A stretch of 64,000 bases of DNA from Rachicladosporium sp. CCFEE 5018. Taxonomy: Eukaryota > Ascomycota > Dothideomycetes > Cladosporiales > Cladosporiaceae. Within the stretch, counting starts at the first letter, position 1, and every line of letters starts with the position of its first letter. The DNA is taken from the NCBI GenBank assembly GCA_002077045.2, contig KZ111161.1, positions 62,001 to 126,000 on the forward strand. Reading direction: 5' to 3'. Shown in pieces: positions 1-10,145 of the stretch. The position numbers and the translations under genes are program-made. Below the pieces are notes generated by a model. That model was given only the letters and a program-made list of their open reading frames with translations, made no database searches and was not told the origin of the DNA.

Positions 1-1100
1 TCGAGCGCAGCAAGCTGAGCAGCCAGACCCTTAGCCTGCTTCTCGGCCTCCTTCGTCGCTTTCTTTGCCGCACGAGTGCGCAGGCGCGTGTTGGACTTGT
101 CCTCCTCGTCATCGAAGGCACCCTCAAGTAGGTTCTTCAAGTTTTCACTGGCCTGGGCAGAGTCCACGTACATGTACGGATCTGCTGCGCCAAAGCTCCT
201 GCTCTCAGCTCTGATAGCAGCATCTGGATCAAAGCGGTCCTCGCCATCATCTTTTTGTGTGAGATCAACTACCTGCCGAGGCGGGACAAATGGCTGGTAT
301 GTGGTCTTCGGACCGAGCGAAGAGAACATCGGCGCCGGCGCACGCTGTGTCGTGGTGTTTGGGGGGTTGGTAGGTCGAGGCACCTGGCCGGGTAGGTAGA
401 AAGCTCTATTTTCTACCGGAACGGGTGGGGCGACGGGCCTCTGTGTGGCAGCACTTGCCACTGGTGGTGATCGTTGATAGGTCGTACGCACCTGAGGCAC
501 GAAGAAAGGATCCGGCTTCTTCTTCGGTAGCGGATTCCGTAGAGGACTCGCAGTACCGAATTGCGGCTGTGTGGGCTTGTTGATCACCTCGTCGGCCTTA
601 GCTGGAGCGCTTGCTTTTGGAGAAGGCGACTGCATCTTCGCTGATATGTTCGCAAGTGGTAGCCGGTGGTCCTGCTTCTGTGGTGATAAGTATGTGCCCG
701 AGGAGGTTCGCGAAGGGTCGCGTTCTGAGACCATCCTGATCTCCTGTCTTGCAGCCTGTGATGGACCCCGGCGAATTGAACCAGCCTGATCTGTCCTGAC
801 CTGGACTCCAGGAGGTCTCGATCTTGACGGCGAGCGCTCGGGAAGGACGCGGGTGATCGGACTTGTGTCGTCGTTTCCCGGATCAGGCGAAGGTGAGACA
901 GATGCGGCTTGGACGAGTGAAGCAGCTGTGTGGTGAAGGGGTGGTGTATGCGCGGCGAGTGTGTTCAGAGGCTTGAAAGCACCACGAACAGGTGATCGCT
1001 GCTTCGGCTCAGTCATCCAGTCATATGCTCTATCACATTGAGCTATCATGTCACTTCGCGGCATCATATCAACAAACTGTTGCTGGGCACCGGACGTCAT
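1..1100 (-). CDS. Probable SNF2-family helicase, N-terminal part (runs off window)
   Basis: An open frame reads leftward from ATG at 1100 to the window edge without a stop, about 366 codons. The first Met follows a TGA at 1107-1109. The visible protein is low-complexity and rich in Pro, Ser and Arg, ending in a conserved-looking block (PYMYVDSAQASENLKNLLEG) followed by an acidic/basic stretch and an Ala/Lys/Glu-rich coiled-coil-like helix. From memory, fungal SNF2-type helicases have this layout just before the ATPase core, so a chromatin or DNA-repair translocase is my best guess. No helicase motif lies inside the window, so the assignment rests on one short block. It could be another nuclear protein with a disordered N-terminus. 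No intron is needed in the visible part. Confidence 0.5.
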   Translation of the reverse strand, partial: MTSGAQQQFVDMMPRSDMIAQCDRAYDWMTEPKQRSPVRGAFKPLNTLAAHTPPLHHTAASLVQAASVSPSPDPGNDDTSPITRVLPERSPSRSRPPGVQVRTDQAGSIRRGPSQAARQEIRMVSERDPSRTSSGTYLSPQKQDHRLPLANISAKMQSPSPKASAPAKADEVINKPTQPQFGTASPLRNPLPKKKPDPFFVPQVRTTYQRSPPVASAATQRPVAPPVPVENRAFYLPGQVPRPTNPPNTTTQRAPAPMFSSLGPKTTYQPFVPPRQVVDLTQKDDGEDRFDPDAAIRAESRSFGAADPYMYVDSAQASENLKNLLEGAFDDEEDKSNTRLRTRAAKKATKEAEKQAKGLAAQLAAL

Positions 1101-1393
1101 TCTGCCTCAGGCACACACCAGAAATCTGACCTCATGTCCTCCAGCTCTACAATCTTCTTCTCTAACTTCACATTTTATGTTTCCACAAGTCATCAGGTCC
1201 CATCAGTGATCCTTAGATAGCTATGGCGAGGCATATGGCGGTAAGCTTCATGAGATTCGCATAGTAGTTGAAATTCATGATTCACGATCTACAATGCGCA
1301 GGACAACCTCCCTACCCTCACTCGTTCCGCCAATGTTTCTACACCAGTTTCGCCTCTCAATCCGGTCATTCCGTCTCTGCATCTGCCGCTATC

Positions 1394-2593
1394 TCAGGCT
1401 CGACAGTTCACTGAAAGCATGTTCACATCCCACTGTGGTACCGCCTCAACCTCAGCTCGCCACTCCCTCTCGTAGGCCATCTCAGCGACGTTAACGGCTC
1501 TCTTCTTACGCATATCGCTTTGGTCGTCCTCTGCCTCACGCTTCATGCTCTTAGGCGGGTCAATCGAGTAGTACCCGGCGTACATCCACTTGAGGTTGCT
1601 GGGGTTCTTGCGTCGCTGTGTCTCGTTGCGATCCCTGCTCTCAATGGTGCGAGTCTTCAGACACGTGAAGAATTGACGATCGTACAGTGCGTAGCGCTCT
1701 TCGAGATGGGCTTTGGCGAGTGCGTTTTCTTCTAATCCAGTCTTCTTCAGGCATGAGAACGAGCATCCTAGGTCGTTCATGCATGCTTTCAGCTTTGCAT
1801 GACCGTGTGTGCTCCTGTGCAGAATCCCAATGAATGCCTCGTCATCAGGGCTATCGGATCGCCAAGCATCGGTTCAGATGTTATCGATCAACTCGAGATA
1901 ATCCTCGTCCAGGTCGCCCCAACGAGCATATGACGGTATGCGCTCCAACAAGCCAGGTCGCGGCTTTGGCCAACACGCCTCATAGCATAGACTGGCTGGT
2001 TCCATCATCTCCACTGTGATCTCCACCAAATACGAACAGGAAGTCTTGAGGTGGTGCATATCCAACCTGGCCGGACGGGCTCGACCATGCCCCGGCTCGC
2101 CGAAAGTCGCATTGTTCTCTGCGTGGCAATTCTTGCTCCATCTGCCGAACCCTTGCGCCAAGTCGAAGTTGCGCTTGAGGAGTTCCAAACGGCGCTTCGG
2201 GGTAGGGAACAGACTGTAAAGATGTTCCTCGTTTTCGTACGGCAGTCCCGCAGGCGAGTCGGAAGGTCGAATGACGAGTTTGAGCTTGAGTTTACGAACA
2301 CAGGTGTCTAGCGAAGCCGATGGCGATCGGAATGGGTGCTGATTCAGCCAGTCTTTGAGGTTCTGGAAATCGAAGTCGTAGATCTGAGCTCTGGCCACGA
2401 CCGAAACGCCCTTCTCCGCATAGGCGCTTGTCCGAGAGGTCACCTCGTGATGGAGTTTTTGGCAAGTCCGACCAAGCGCATGGACTTGCGTACGACTGGC
2501 AATAACCACGATGCCCTCGAGTGCATGTATCGAGTCGTAGATGTGGTTGCGTAGTTCACCAGGAAGGGTCGGTAGGTAGCATGGACTTGCCAT
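1394..2593 (-). pseudogene. F-box-like paralog A, interrupted by in-frame TGA
   Basis: The frame opens at ATG 2593 (MASPCYLPTLPGELRNHIY) and is clearly paralogous to the next two minus-strand genes. It holds the N-terminal LPGELRNxIY helix typical of fungal F-box-like proteins, a YDFDF..LKDWLNQHP block, a TPKRRLELLKRN block and a C-terminal KREAEDDQ...RKKRAV basic segment with VPQWDVNML. A TGA at 1874-1876 stops the frame, yet the same frame continues downstream through clearly homologous sequence to 1394. No convincing intron removes the stop. I therefore call it a recently broken copy or a gene with a sequence error; a truncated 239-residue product from ATG 2593 is also possible. Function is unknown; such proteins are presumed SCF ubiquitin-ligase adaptors, which is inference only. 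Confidence 0.65.
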
Positions 2594-2720
2594 GGCTGGA
2601 AACGGTGGGAATCGTGCGCGTGCGATCGCAACAGGGTGAAAGTGGAATTGGAACAGTAAAGAAGTACGCAGTCTAGAGATAAGGTAGAGCTTGCGCGGGA
2701 CTACCCGCTTTTGCACGAAG

Positions 2721-2739
2721 AAGTGAAGTCGTGTCGCAG
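2721..2739 (-). promoter_or_regulatory. Conserved upstream motif of F-box-like paralog A
   Basis: AAGTGAAGTCGTGTCGCAG lies 128 bp upstream of the ATG of paralog A. A near-identical AGTGAAGTCG...GCA element sits 126 bp and 113 bp upstream of paralogs B and C. Conservation outside the coding region at fixed spacing suggests a shared promoter or 5'-UTR element kept since duplication; no factor is assigned. Confidence 0.4.
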
Positions 2740-2948
2740 TTGCCACTCTGGGACGGAAGGTAAGCATGACGAGTATCTGTTCATTGCCCCCATTAAGACT
2801 ATATAGTGGTGCCATCGTGCAGCATGGTACTACTAAGCTCTCATCTAGTACGTCGGTCACAGCGAGTGCGCTTCCCCCTTCGCCCAATGCCGCAAGATAA
2901 GAACGTGACCGCAGCCGCTTCCTGAACAACCCAATCGCATGCCCTTCA

Positions 2949-4157
2949 CTACCCTTGCAGGTCGCTGGTGTCCAGCTCCATGCCATCAAGACCTTCAGAG
3001 AGCATGTCCACGTCCCACTGCGGCACCTCACTAATTTCCGCTCGCCACTCCCTCTCAATGCTCATCCCTGCAACGTCAACCGCCCTCTTCTTGCGCTCAT
3101 CTCTCGTATCGTCCTCAGCCCTACGCTTCCTAGCATCACTCCACAAGTCCTTGAAGCTCATCCTCATCGATTCCCGACCTGTCTCCTCCCTCAGATCCAA
3201 CAGACGCGTGCAGCGCACCTCAAACTCTTTCAGGCCACGCAGGAGGTTGCGATCATGCAGCTCATGACGCAGTCCGGAGCACCTGACAGCAGCATCGCTC
3301 TCCGTTCCCTGAACTTCATCAGTGCATCCGCAACCAGGACTCTGCGGATTCGGGCGGCAAGCACACACCAACCAACTAGCGGTCGTGCAGGCCCACAAGA
3401 CGTGATTGCAAGCGTCAAAGTCTCGCTCTGCCTGCGCCGCCGGCCGGTAGCTGCGGAATATGGTGTGCTGCAGCCGAGCGATGAAGTCCCGGCGAGGATT
3501 CCCGAAGCGCAGCTGGAAGCTCGCAGGCAGACTTGCAGTCTGTTGGCGCGGCTTCGGCAAGCAGGGACAGTAGCACTCTTGCTCCAGTAACTTCACGCTG
3601 AACCTGACGATGTACTTGCACTTCGTACGGTGGTCGAGCAGATCTAGGTACTTGGGCATAGCTGGGTCCTTTCTACCGGCTGCGTTCTCCTCTTTGAAGT
3701 TTTCGGCGCTCCACTTGCCGATCTTCCACGTCTCCACGTTGCGCTTCAGGAGTCGCAGGCGACGCTCGGGTGTCGGTAGATGAATCTCGTAGCTGTCGTC
3801 CTTACTGCCTTCAATTGGCAATCCCGCCAGCGAGGTTGAGGGCCATATGACAAGATGCAGTTTGAGGAAGCGCGGCTCAACGTCACTACCCACGCAGGGA
3901 TGCTGCTCCAGCCACTTGGAGATGTCCCTGAAGTCGTAGTCAAATACCCAAGTCCTGACGTCGATGGCGGCATCTTGTGTGGCGTAGGCGGCTGTGTGCG
4001 AGGTGATTTCGAGCAAGAGCTGGCGGCATGTGTAGCCCAGCGGGTGCAGGCGTGTGCAACCTCTGATGACTTCGATGCCTTCGAGCAAGTGGATAGACTC
4101 GTAGATGCGATTGCGCAGCTCGCCTGGCAGGCCGAGAAGTTGACAGACGGCGGCCAT
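2949..4157 (-). CDS. F-box-like (LPGELRNxIY) protein, paralog B
   Basis: An intact 402-residue frame. I chose the ATG at 4157 (MAAVCQLLGLPGELRN) because it aligns with the starts of both paralogs; an in-frame ATG at 4220 would add 21 residues. The N-terminal LPGELRNRIYESI helix resembles the fungal F-box-like motif, followed by conserved HPLGYTCRQL, FDYDFRDISKWLEQHP and LPTPERRLRLLKRN blocks. The C-terminus has a bipartite basic region (ARKRRAEDD, RKKRAVDVAGM) that could be a nuclear localisation signal, then VPQWDVDML. A Cys-rich insert in the middle is absent from paralog C. It is the only member of the array whose domain order matches A and which has no stop, so it is probably the functional A-type copy. 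Role unknown; a substrate adaptor of an SCF complex is inference. Confidence 0.8.
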   Translation of the reverse strand: MAAVCQLLGLPGELRNRIYESIHLLEGIEVIRGCTRLHPLGYTCRQLLLEITSHTAAYATQDAAIDVRTWVFDYDFRDISKWLEQHPCVGSDVEPRFLKLHLVIWPSTSLAGLPIEGSKDDSYEIHLPTPERRLRLLKRNVETWKIGKWSAENFKEENAAGRKDPAMPKYLDLLDHRTKCKYIVRFSVKLLEQECYCPCLPKPRQQTASLPASFQLRFGNPRRDFIARLQHTIFRSYRPAAQAERDFDACNHVLWACTTASWLVCACRPNPQSPGCGCTDEVQGTESDAAVRCSGLRHELHDRNLLRGLKEFEVRCTRLLDLREETGRESMRMSFKDLWSDARKRRAEDDTRDERKKRAVDVAGMSIEREWRAEISEVPQWDVDMLSEGLDGMELDTSDLQG

Positions 4158-4282
4158 GTCGTGGCGTGGTTCACCAATGCTGCACATACAACAGCGATGG
4201 AGTGCAAGTGGGAGTTCCAAGTGTCAATAACGCAAGTCTCGCGCGGAAGATCTGCGCGGGAGTAGCCGCTGGCCATCTAGGT

Positions 4283-4300
4283 TAGTGAAGTCGGTCGCAC
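4283..4300 (-). promoter_or_regulatory. Conserved upstream motif of F-box-like paralog B
   Basis: TAGTGAAGTCGGTCGCAC, 126 bp before the preferred ATG of paralog B, matches the elements before A and C. A GCGCGGGA(C/G)TA(C/G)CCGCT stretch just on the gene side is also shared with paralog A. The fixed distance supports ATG 4157 over ATG 4220. Confidence 0.4.
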
Positions 4301-4417
4301 CTTCTTTGTCAAGTGTCAGGTCGAATGGCCACCCAGGCAACGTACCTCGAAGCCAGTTCAAGCGAAGCAGTGCCACGCGCACCCGAATCGGTCATGAGCA
4401 TTATAGCTACCTCTGTC

Positions 4418-5596
4418 CTAAAGCGCCTGCTCCAGTGTCAACCTCCCAAATGATGCCACCATGCGCTCCATGTGCCAACCCGGGGGACCGTCCTCATGCT
4501 CAGCCGCCTCTCGTGCAGGTTCCAATCGGCCGCGATTCATGTCGTTCAGGCAACGTGCCTTGCGCGAACCAATTTGGTCGTCCTCGGCTTCGCGCTTGCT
4601 CTTCAAGGAGTAGTCTGCTTGCTTCAGCGCGCGTGCCTTCCTGGCTTCGCCACCCCGCATCACCTCATGGCGGATGAGCATGCGCATCACATTGGCATCA
4701 TATAGGCTGTGACTCTTCTCAGCGACCCTCTTCCAGTCTGGATGCATCGATCTTGGTTCGCCATGGCCGCTCTGCGAGTCGAAGAGGTTTTTGTCGAGCC
4801 GATTATAGACCGAAGATCGCATGTAGTCGGCCACAGCCTCGCCCAGAAGCTCAACAATGTTCGGTCGCCCAACCGCAAGCATGTCGAAGCAGAATCGTAG
4901 ACGGTGGGCGTAGTCGTAGTGGGGCTCCTCTATGAGGTAATTGCTATCCGTGAGGAATCGTACTGTGGCGTCGAGCCTAGGAGTTGGCCAGGCAGGTGCG
5001 TACCTTTGCGTGTCTTGAATTTGTAAGGCCAATGTCACCGCGTACTGAGCTGATGTGCGCTCGTCCAGGAAGTCGAAGTAGCTTAAGGTGTCGCGCGGCC
5101 AAGTGGCGCCATCATAGTGAGCCACCACGAGGCTGGAGTCAATCATGCGACGCTCCCAGTCGCCAACGTACCAGGTGTCGATGTTGTAGCGTATCTTGCG
5201 CGTCCTCCGATCGGACACTGGTAGCAACGAGGCCTGGTATCCGCAGTTGTCTTCGCCGTCGAATGGTAATCCGATAGTTGACAGTGATGGGAGCACGACG
5301 TTTCGGATGGCCAGTGAACGGACTTCATCTGGCCCGGGAGGATTCTCAGCGAGCCATGTTGCTACAGGCGTGAAGTCGAAGTCGACGATCCGGGCATGCA
5401 CTATAATAGATGCATCTGTGGCGCGTTCGGCCGTGTGTGCGGTCAATTCGTTTTTGAGCTGACGACAGGTGCGACCAAGTGGGTGGAGTCGAATGTGCTC
5501 GTTGATGAGTTCGATGCCTTGCAACGACAGGATCGAGTAGTAGATGTGAATGTGCAGTTCGCCAGGCAATTTAAGTAGATGGCACACGCTTGACAT
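4418..5596 (-). CDS. F-box-like (LPGELxxxIY) protein, paralog C
   Basis: An intact 392-residue frame from ATG 5596 (MSSVCHLLKLPGELHIHIY). It shares with A and B the N-terminal F-box-like helix, the HPLGRTCRQL block, VDFDFTPVATWL, a DRRTRKIRYN block and the C-terminal KREAEDDQ motif, but it diverges strongly between them and ends differently (no QWDV motif). It is the most diverged copy of the tandem array. All three genes are on the minus strand, about 260-360 bp apart, each with its own upstream motif, so they are separate transcription units. Function is unknown. A nuclear or SCF-linked role is suggested only by the basic segment and the F-box-like start. Confidence 0.8.
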   Translation of the reverse strand: MSSVCHLLKLPGELHIHIYYSILSLQGIELINEHIRLHPLGRTCRQLKNELTAHTAERATDASIIVHARIVDFDFTPVATWLAENPPGPDEVRSLAIRNVVLPSLSTIGLPFDGEDNCGYQASLLPVSDRRTRKIRYNIDTWYVGDWERRMIDSSLVVAHYDGATWPRDTLSYFDFLDERTSAQYAVTLALQIQDTQRYAPAWPTPRLDATVRFLTDSNYLIEEPHYDYAHRLRFCFDMLAVGRPNIVELLGEAVADYMRSSVYNRLDKNLFDSQSGHGEPRSMHPDWKRVAEKSHSLYDANVMRMLIRHEVMRGGEARKARALKQADYSLKSKREAEDDQIGSRKARCLNDMNRGRLEPAREAAEHEDGPPGWHMERMVASFGRLTLEQAL

Positions 5597-5708
5597 GATG
5601 CAATCGGTTCGCGTGCATGCAGAATCGATAAGACAGGACTTTGTCTGTGCAAGAAGCTGGAAGGTTGCGTGTTTCGGGTGAGGGCGGGAAGATCCGCCAA
5701 ATTCTCGT

Positions 5709-5727
5709 TAGTGAAGTCGAGTTGCAC
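5709..5727 (-). promoter_or_regulatory. Conserved upstream motif of F-box-like paralog C
   Basis: TAGTGAAGTCGAGTTGCAC lies 113 bp upstream of the ATG of paralog C and matches the elements before paralogs A and B, although the coding regions have diverged much more. Confidence 0.4.
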
Positions 5728-6834
5728 CTGCTTCACTAGATGCGGACTCTACTGGGCAAAGGGTACGAAAGCAATGTATCGGGATGCACAGAAGAATAGA
5801 TAGCAGGAGAGCACTTACATAACAGGACGTCGAGCACCTAGTCCATGCTCTCAGGCTGTCTGCCCGCCTCATCCCGCCGCAGTCGCAGCCTCTTCCGAGA
5901 CCAAGTCGTGCTAGACAACGTCGTTCCTCGAGAGCTCTGTCTGTGCATAATGTCACTCGTTGCAGCCGAGCCCGGAATTACAGAGCTCTTATATCGAACA
6001 CTGGGGATGCGGCACGCGCGCGCCAGAAGCGAGATGACATTGGAGCCAGAAGGCTGCCCTTTTCCGACATGCGTACTCACGCCGGCTGTGACACAGCGAC
6101 GAATGCATAGGCCGAGGTCTCAGATGATCACATTGAAGTCCTGCAAAATTGCTAGATGACTCCGTGGCCACCCATGTTGAATGGAGGATTACGACGCGTG
6201 ATCATGTACACATACAGAACTTGGAGTCGGCCCAAGCTAGCGCCATAGCGAGTCTAGCGAGCGCTGGGCTCTGAGAGCCTTGGTCGACGTACGGAGAATC
6301 CAGTCCTCACCCATCTGAGGCAGTTGCTGTGAGAGGCTGCCTGCGGTGTCCAGTAGTGTATCGAAAGCCGAAGAGTCCGCTCGAGCAGGTTTGAAAGGTG
6401 GTTACAGTCCTTTTTGAGTGTAGAGCGCTTTGTTCGTTGGTTGTAGTGTACCGCCAAGGGCCCTACAAGTAGTCAGCAAAGGATACATAGAGGATGTAGG
6501 TGTTATTTATCCGGAGCTCCATGCGTCGTCAGGGCGCCATTGCCGGTATGGGCCGGTGAGCTCTTGACGTGTGTTATACTGCGCAGTATATATTTCCAAG
6601 ACCAAGTATAACAGCACTCGCGCCCTGAGGTTAGAACGGGCAGTACTCGCCAAGATTGCCTTGCCAAAACTATGCAATGGGATTGGGTAGCCCCTCGCAC
6701 CTTCCTAGAGTGTTTTGCCGGAGCAGATGTGAAGTTCGGGGTTCCGGAGATTTCACGTGTGCCCTGCGCACCGAGTTGTTAGCCTCTCAAGTCTTGTAGC
6801 CATCAGCAGACACTGATCTGGACACTTCATCGCC
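5728..6834. other. Intergenic, no gene seen
   Basis: About 1.1 kb between the divergent F-box-like array and DUF6590-like array. Only short, unconvincing open frames are present on both strands; no RNA gene or repeat was recognised. It must contain promoters for both arrays. Confidence 0.5.
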
Positions 6835-7875
6835 ATGATCATCTTGGCGAAGAAGAAGAGACCACGATCGCGTGGTGCTCTGCGTGAACAGGATACATCT
6901 CCACCGGTCCGACAGGTGCCTTTTCGACGACAACAAGAAACGCAGTTGAGGAGTACCCGGCAGTCGAAACCAGGGTCTGGATCCGAGCGGGATCGCTTTA
7001 GTCAGTCCAGGCAAGCTTCATCGCTGCTATCGATTGCGCGCAGCGACCATGCTGGGACATCTCCCTTACCCTCGAAAGACATTTCAAAGAACGCCGGTGA
7101 TCTTGGAGCTCACAGTCTGGCAGACGAGGGCGATGACGGCACAGGGTGGACCCACATTCCAGTCAGGTCCAGGAATCCCAAGCATCTGACCAAGCCGATC
7201 GAGAATCCCGAGGACATCGACTGGTGCAAGACACGAGAGAATGCGCGAAGGCTTGGGAAGAGACCAAGTTACCGTAGACAGCTGCAAATCGACCCAAAGC
7301 TCCGCGATGCTGTCGAAAGCATTGTAAGTAGAAGTTCCTTCGTGCAGGCCAAGGGTCATCTTAATTTGAGCGACAATCCAGGCGAGAGTTTGATGACGGG
7401 CACCATCATCCAGCACCAGTGCCAATACAGGCGCGAGGACGACAACACGCCTCACAAAGCGGGCAGCAGATACTCGATCAAGCCCGATGGCACCATATTC
7501 GAGATCAAGGATCGCTTCTACATCGTCCTTCACAGTGATGGACGATCGATCACTGAGGTGCCGATCTTTACGTACGGAGGCAGAGGATTGCGTGATCGCC
7601 AGAGGATACGACACCGGTATCGCTCTGTTCGTCCGCCGCACTTGACCGCAGCGGTACTTCGGAATCAGAGCGAATATAATCCGGTACTGGTCGTAAAGGA
7701 GCTTCATGATTGGAGGTCTTTGCGCGATAACATGGTCGCTCATGTGGCCAGAGTCGAAGTTCGCAAGCTGAAAGGCTTACTGTTCCGACGAGTTGGATTA
7801 CTCGATGCAGCGTCTATCGATGCTGTAATTTCCATGGCTGCGAAGTACGAGGGGCAGCTTCGATACATTCGGTAA
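6835..7875 (+). CDS. DUF6590-like domain protein, paralog 1
   Basis: A single-exon frame of 346 residues from ATG 6835. The first ~190 residues are basic, Ser/Arg/Gln-rich and probably disordered (MIILAKKKRPRSRG at the start). The C-terminal ~150 residues form the domain: GTIIQHQ, then KDRFYIVLHSDGRSITEVPIF immediately followed by TYGGRG, and a RHRYRSVRPPH motif. The R-F-x-I-V...P-I-x-T-Y-G-G-x-G pattern is what I remember of the ascomycete DUF6590 family, whose function is unknown. Two paralogs follow in tandem on the same strand. A second conserved module (GWTHIPVRSRN...IDWCK) aligns with paralog 3. No signal peptide or membrane segment; nuclear location is plausible from the basic N-terminus. 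Confidence 0.75.
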   Translation: MIILAKKKRPRSRGALREQDTSPPVRQVPFRRQQETQLRSTRQSKPGSGSERDRFSQSRQASSLLSIARSDHAGTSPLPSKDISKNAGDLGAHSLADEGDDGTGWTHIPVRSRNPKHLTKPIENPEDIDWCKTRENARRLGKRPSYRRQLQIDPKLRDAVESIVSRSSFVQAKGHLNLSDNPGESLMTGTIIQHQCQYRREDDNTPHKAGSRYSIKPDGTIFEIKDRFYIVLHSDGRSITEVPIFTYGGRGLRDRQRIRHRYRSVRPPHLTAAVLRNQSEYNPVLVVKELHDWRSLRDNMVAHVARVEVRKLKGLLFRRVGLLDAASIDAVISMAAKYEGQLRYIR

Positions 7876-8735
7876 TGCGTAGCTGTCAGTATGGCCCTGG
7901 CGGAAGTTGGTATTGGCAAGATGCTGATATGATTGCAATTGCACTTCGTCCTCGCTGACGACCAGGACGCTTGAGTAGGTGGCGAAGCTGCGAGTCTTAT
8001 CATGCAGAAGCTGGCGATGAGTATGATGCAGGGTTATTTGTGAACCGTCGAGCACTCAAGGCTTCGAGACCGAAGCTTGTTCATGGCCATTCAACATGGG
8101 GGTCCGGAAAGGCGCGTGCCAACTATAGCACAAAGAAACGCTTGTTCTTCAGCACCGTTGCCCTCTCATGTACGTGCCCGCTTGCTGCTGTCTCGACGAT
8201 ATCACGGATCAAGGACTGTGGTAGCAATTGCCTACCACTTCCGAAACATTTGTTCTCTGTGTTGAGCAGCCTGATAAGCCCTTATGTTGCAGAGCTTGGT
8301 GTATACCAGATCCTGTATCCACGCACACTTGCGACATGCAGTCCAACAGCTCGTCATCACACGGTATATATATTCACATTGATCTAAGAGAGCCAGTGCT
8401 GCCCAAGAGCGAAGTGGGAGGGTCCCGAGACGCGCGGAAGGCGTTGTGGACGCTGTCTCACCGGCTATGTACGAGATCCCAGCGCCGAGGCAGATCACCC
8501 TGGTAAATTGCATGGGCTCCATGTAGACGAGCCAGAAGATTGCGCAGCTTCCGCTTCGGCCCATGAGCCAACGTGCATTATACGAAGCGGAGGAGCCTCG
8601 AAGTCGCAAAGGCCATTATGCTCAAAGCAAGCTAGCCTGCAGCGGCACTGTAGAAGGCGCGCTCTGCGGTACCCGACTTGGGCATTGCCCTTTGTTGGGT
8701 GTCGCTCGGGGCGACGCTAGAACCTCGGTGACTCG
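7876..8735. other. Intergenic, no gene seen
   Basis: Non-coding spacer between tandem paralogs 1 and 2. No supported frame, RNA gene or repeat was seen; the promoter of paralog 2 is expected at its right end. Confidence 0.5.
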
Positions 8736-8745
8736 GTCACGTGAC
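8736..8745. promoter_or_regulatory. E-box palindrome GTCACGTGAC
   Basis: A perfect 10-bp palindrome around CACGTG, 243 bp upstream of the ATG of paralog 2. CACGTG is the core site of fungal bHLH factors (Pho4/Cbf1/SREBP types). Which factor binds is not known from sequence. Confidence 0.35.
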
Positions 8746-8795
8746 GTACGCGTTCGAGAGGCGCCCTTCACGAGCTTAACATCAACACCATCGCC

Positions 8796-8840
8796 ATTGT
8801 GAACACAACGCGCTGGTGAAGTGCCGGGACTGGTGACACC
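8796..8840 (+). promoter_or_regulatory. Promoter block shared by paralogs 2 and 3
   Basis: ATTGTGAAC followed by CTGGTGAAGTGCCGGGACTG and GTGACAC lies about 150-190 bp before the ATG of paralog 2. The same block recurs at 10942-10984 before paralog 3, so the duplicated unit included the promoter. Confidence 0.45.
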
Positions 8841-8987
8841 GGCGACTTTCACGTGTGTGTTTACATCCCGCTCCACGCATAAACTCGCCTTCGCGTGCTC
8901 CGCTTCCACCAACAAACTTTGTTACACTCTCTTCAAGAGTGTGCAGTTTGTTGACATCCACATTGCCTCGAGTGCCACACAGTCGTT

Positions 8988-10145
8988 ATGGCTGCAAAGA
9001 GAAAGCGACATGACAGTGGTGTGCAACCAAGCACAGTCAATAAGTTCGCACTGCTTCTGCAGATAACGGCGGAGTCGAACAGTGGAATCGAGACCAACAC
9101 CACAGCGGCAGCTTACAACACCGCTGCCGCCATTTTATCGCGATCCATCGAGGCGCCAGTCGTTGCTGTCGATGACAGTCCCTCGGGTTAGTGGCTCTTC
9201 ATCAAAGGCACTTTAATCAGATCCAAGCTGACTATGCCATCAGTGTCCAGCGACGTCAGTGACGCGACTTCGTCGGCCGACTGCGATACGCATGATCAGA
9301 CCAAGCAGACTGTGGTGGCGCATGTACCAGAGTGGAGACGCAACGCCCGCAGCATTACTCAGAGGCCAGACTCCACAAGCAAGTCGTCAAGCAACGGACC
9401 TGGAAGCACAGCCGCGCCGGAGGTTAAGCTCGCCGTGCGTACGACGAAGTCGAAGAACGCACCTCAATATAGCGACAATTGGTGCACTACGAAGGCCTCC
9501 TTCAAGGGCCATGCTTCTCCTCCGCAACTTCGAGAGCACATCGCTTTCGATGCAGCCTTGTACAAGCACGTTGGTGGTCTCGACGGTCTCGGCAAGAGGA
9601 GCAGCATCAATGGGCCGATGACGAAGGATGGAGAGTCCATCGACATCATCATCCCTAAGCACATCCTCTTGCATGAGATCGAACATCTTTTCAAGCGGAA
9701 CAAGGCGCCACGCAATGAGGAGGGCACCCGCATTGAAGAGCGTCCAAACGGCATGGAGGTGCTCATTAAATCCCGTATGTGGATCGTGATGAGCCGCAAC
9801 GGAGACCAGACTGTCGAAGTACCAATCTTCACGTTCCACGAAAAGGGTTTCGAAGCTGTGCACGACGACAAGCGCCACCGCTATGCTTACGTACGTCCAC
9901 CACACATGTCGGCTGCAGAGTTTGAGGACAACGTGGTCGAAAGAGACAACCCTGTGATCGGCGTTGAGAAGCTACTGCATGGCCCACCGCTCAGCGAGTT
10001 CATGATTGCTCGCGTGGCTGAACCCGAGCATCGGATGCTGGGCACATATCCGGTGCGTCTGATCGCGAGGCTGGACGTCGAGTCATTCGAGGAGCTGAAA
10101 GAGGTCGTGGCTTGTCGGAGCGAGGAGAGAAGGCTCGGGCATTGA
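8988..10145 (+). CDS. DUF6590-like domain protein, paralog 2
   Basis: Two exons, 8988-9186 and 9244-10145, give 366 residues. The 57-nt intron (GTTAGT donor, CTGAC branch site, CAG acceptor) joins a short lysine/arginine-rich first exon (MAAKRKRHDSG) to the main frame without a shift, and removes a TAG at 9189. The C-terminal domain has KSRMWIVMSRNGDQTVEVPI, then FTFHEKG and KRHRYAYVRPPH, aligning with paralogs 1 and 3 but lacking the GG of the TYGGRG motif. A shorter model starting at ATG 9234 is possible, but the matching basic N-terminus in paralog 3 supports the two-exon form. Function unknown. Confidence 0.75.
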
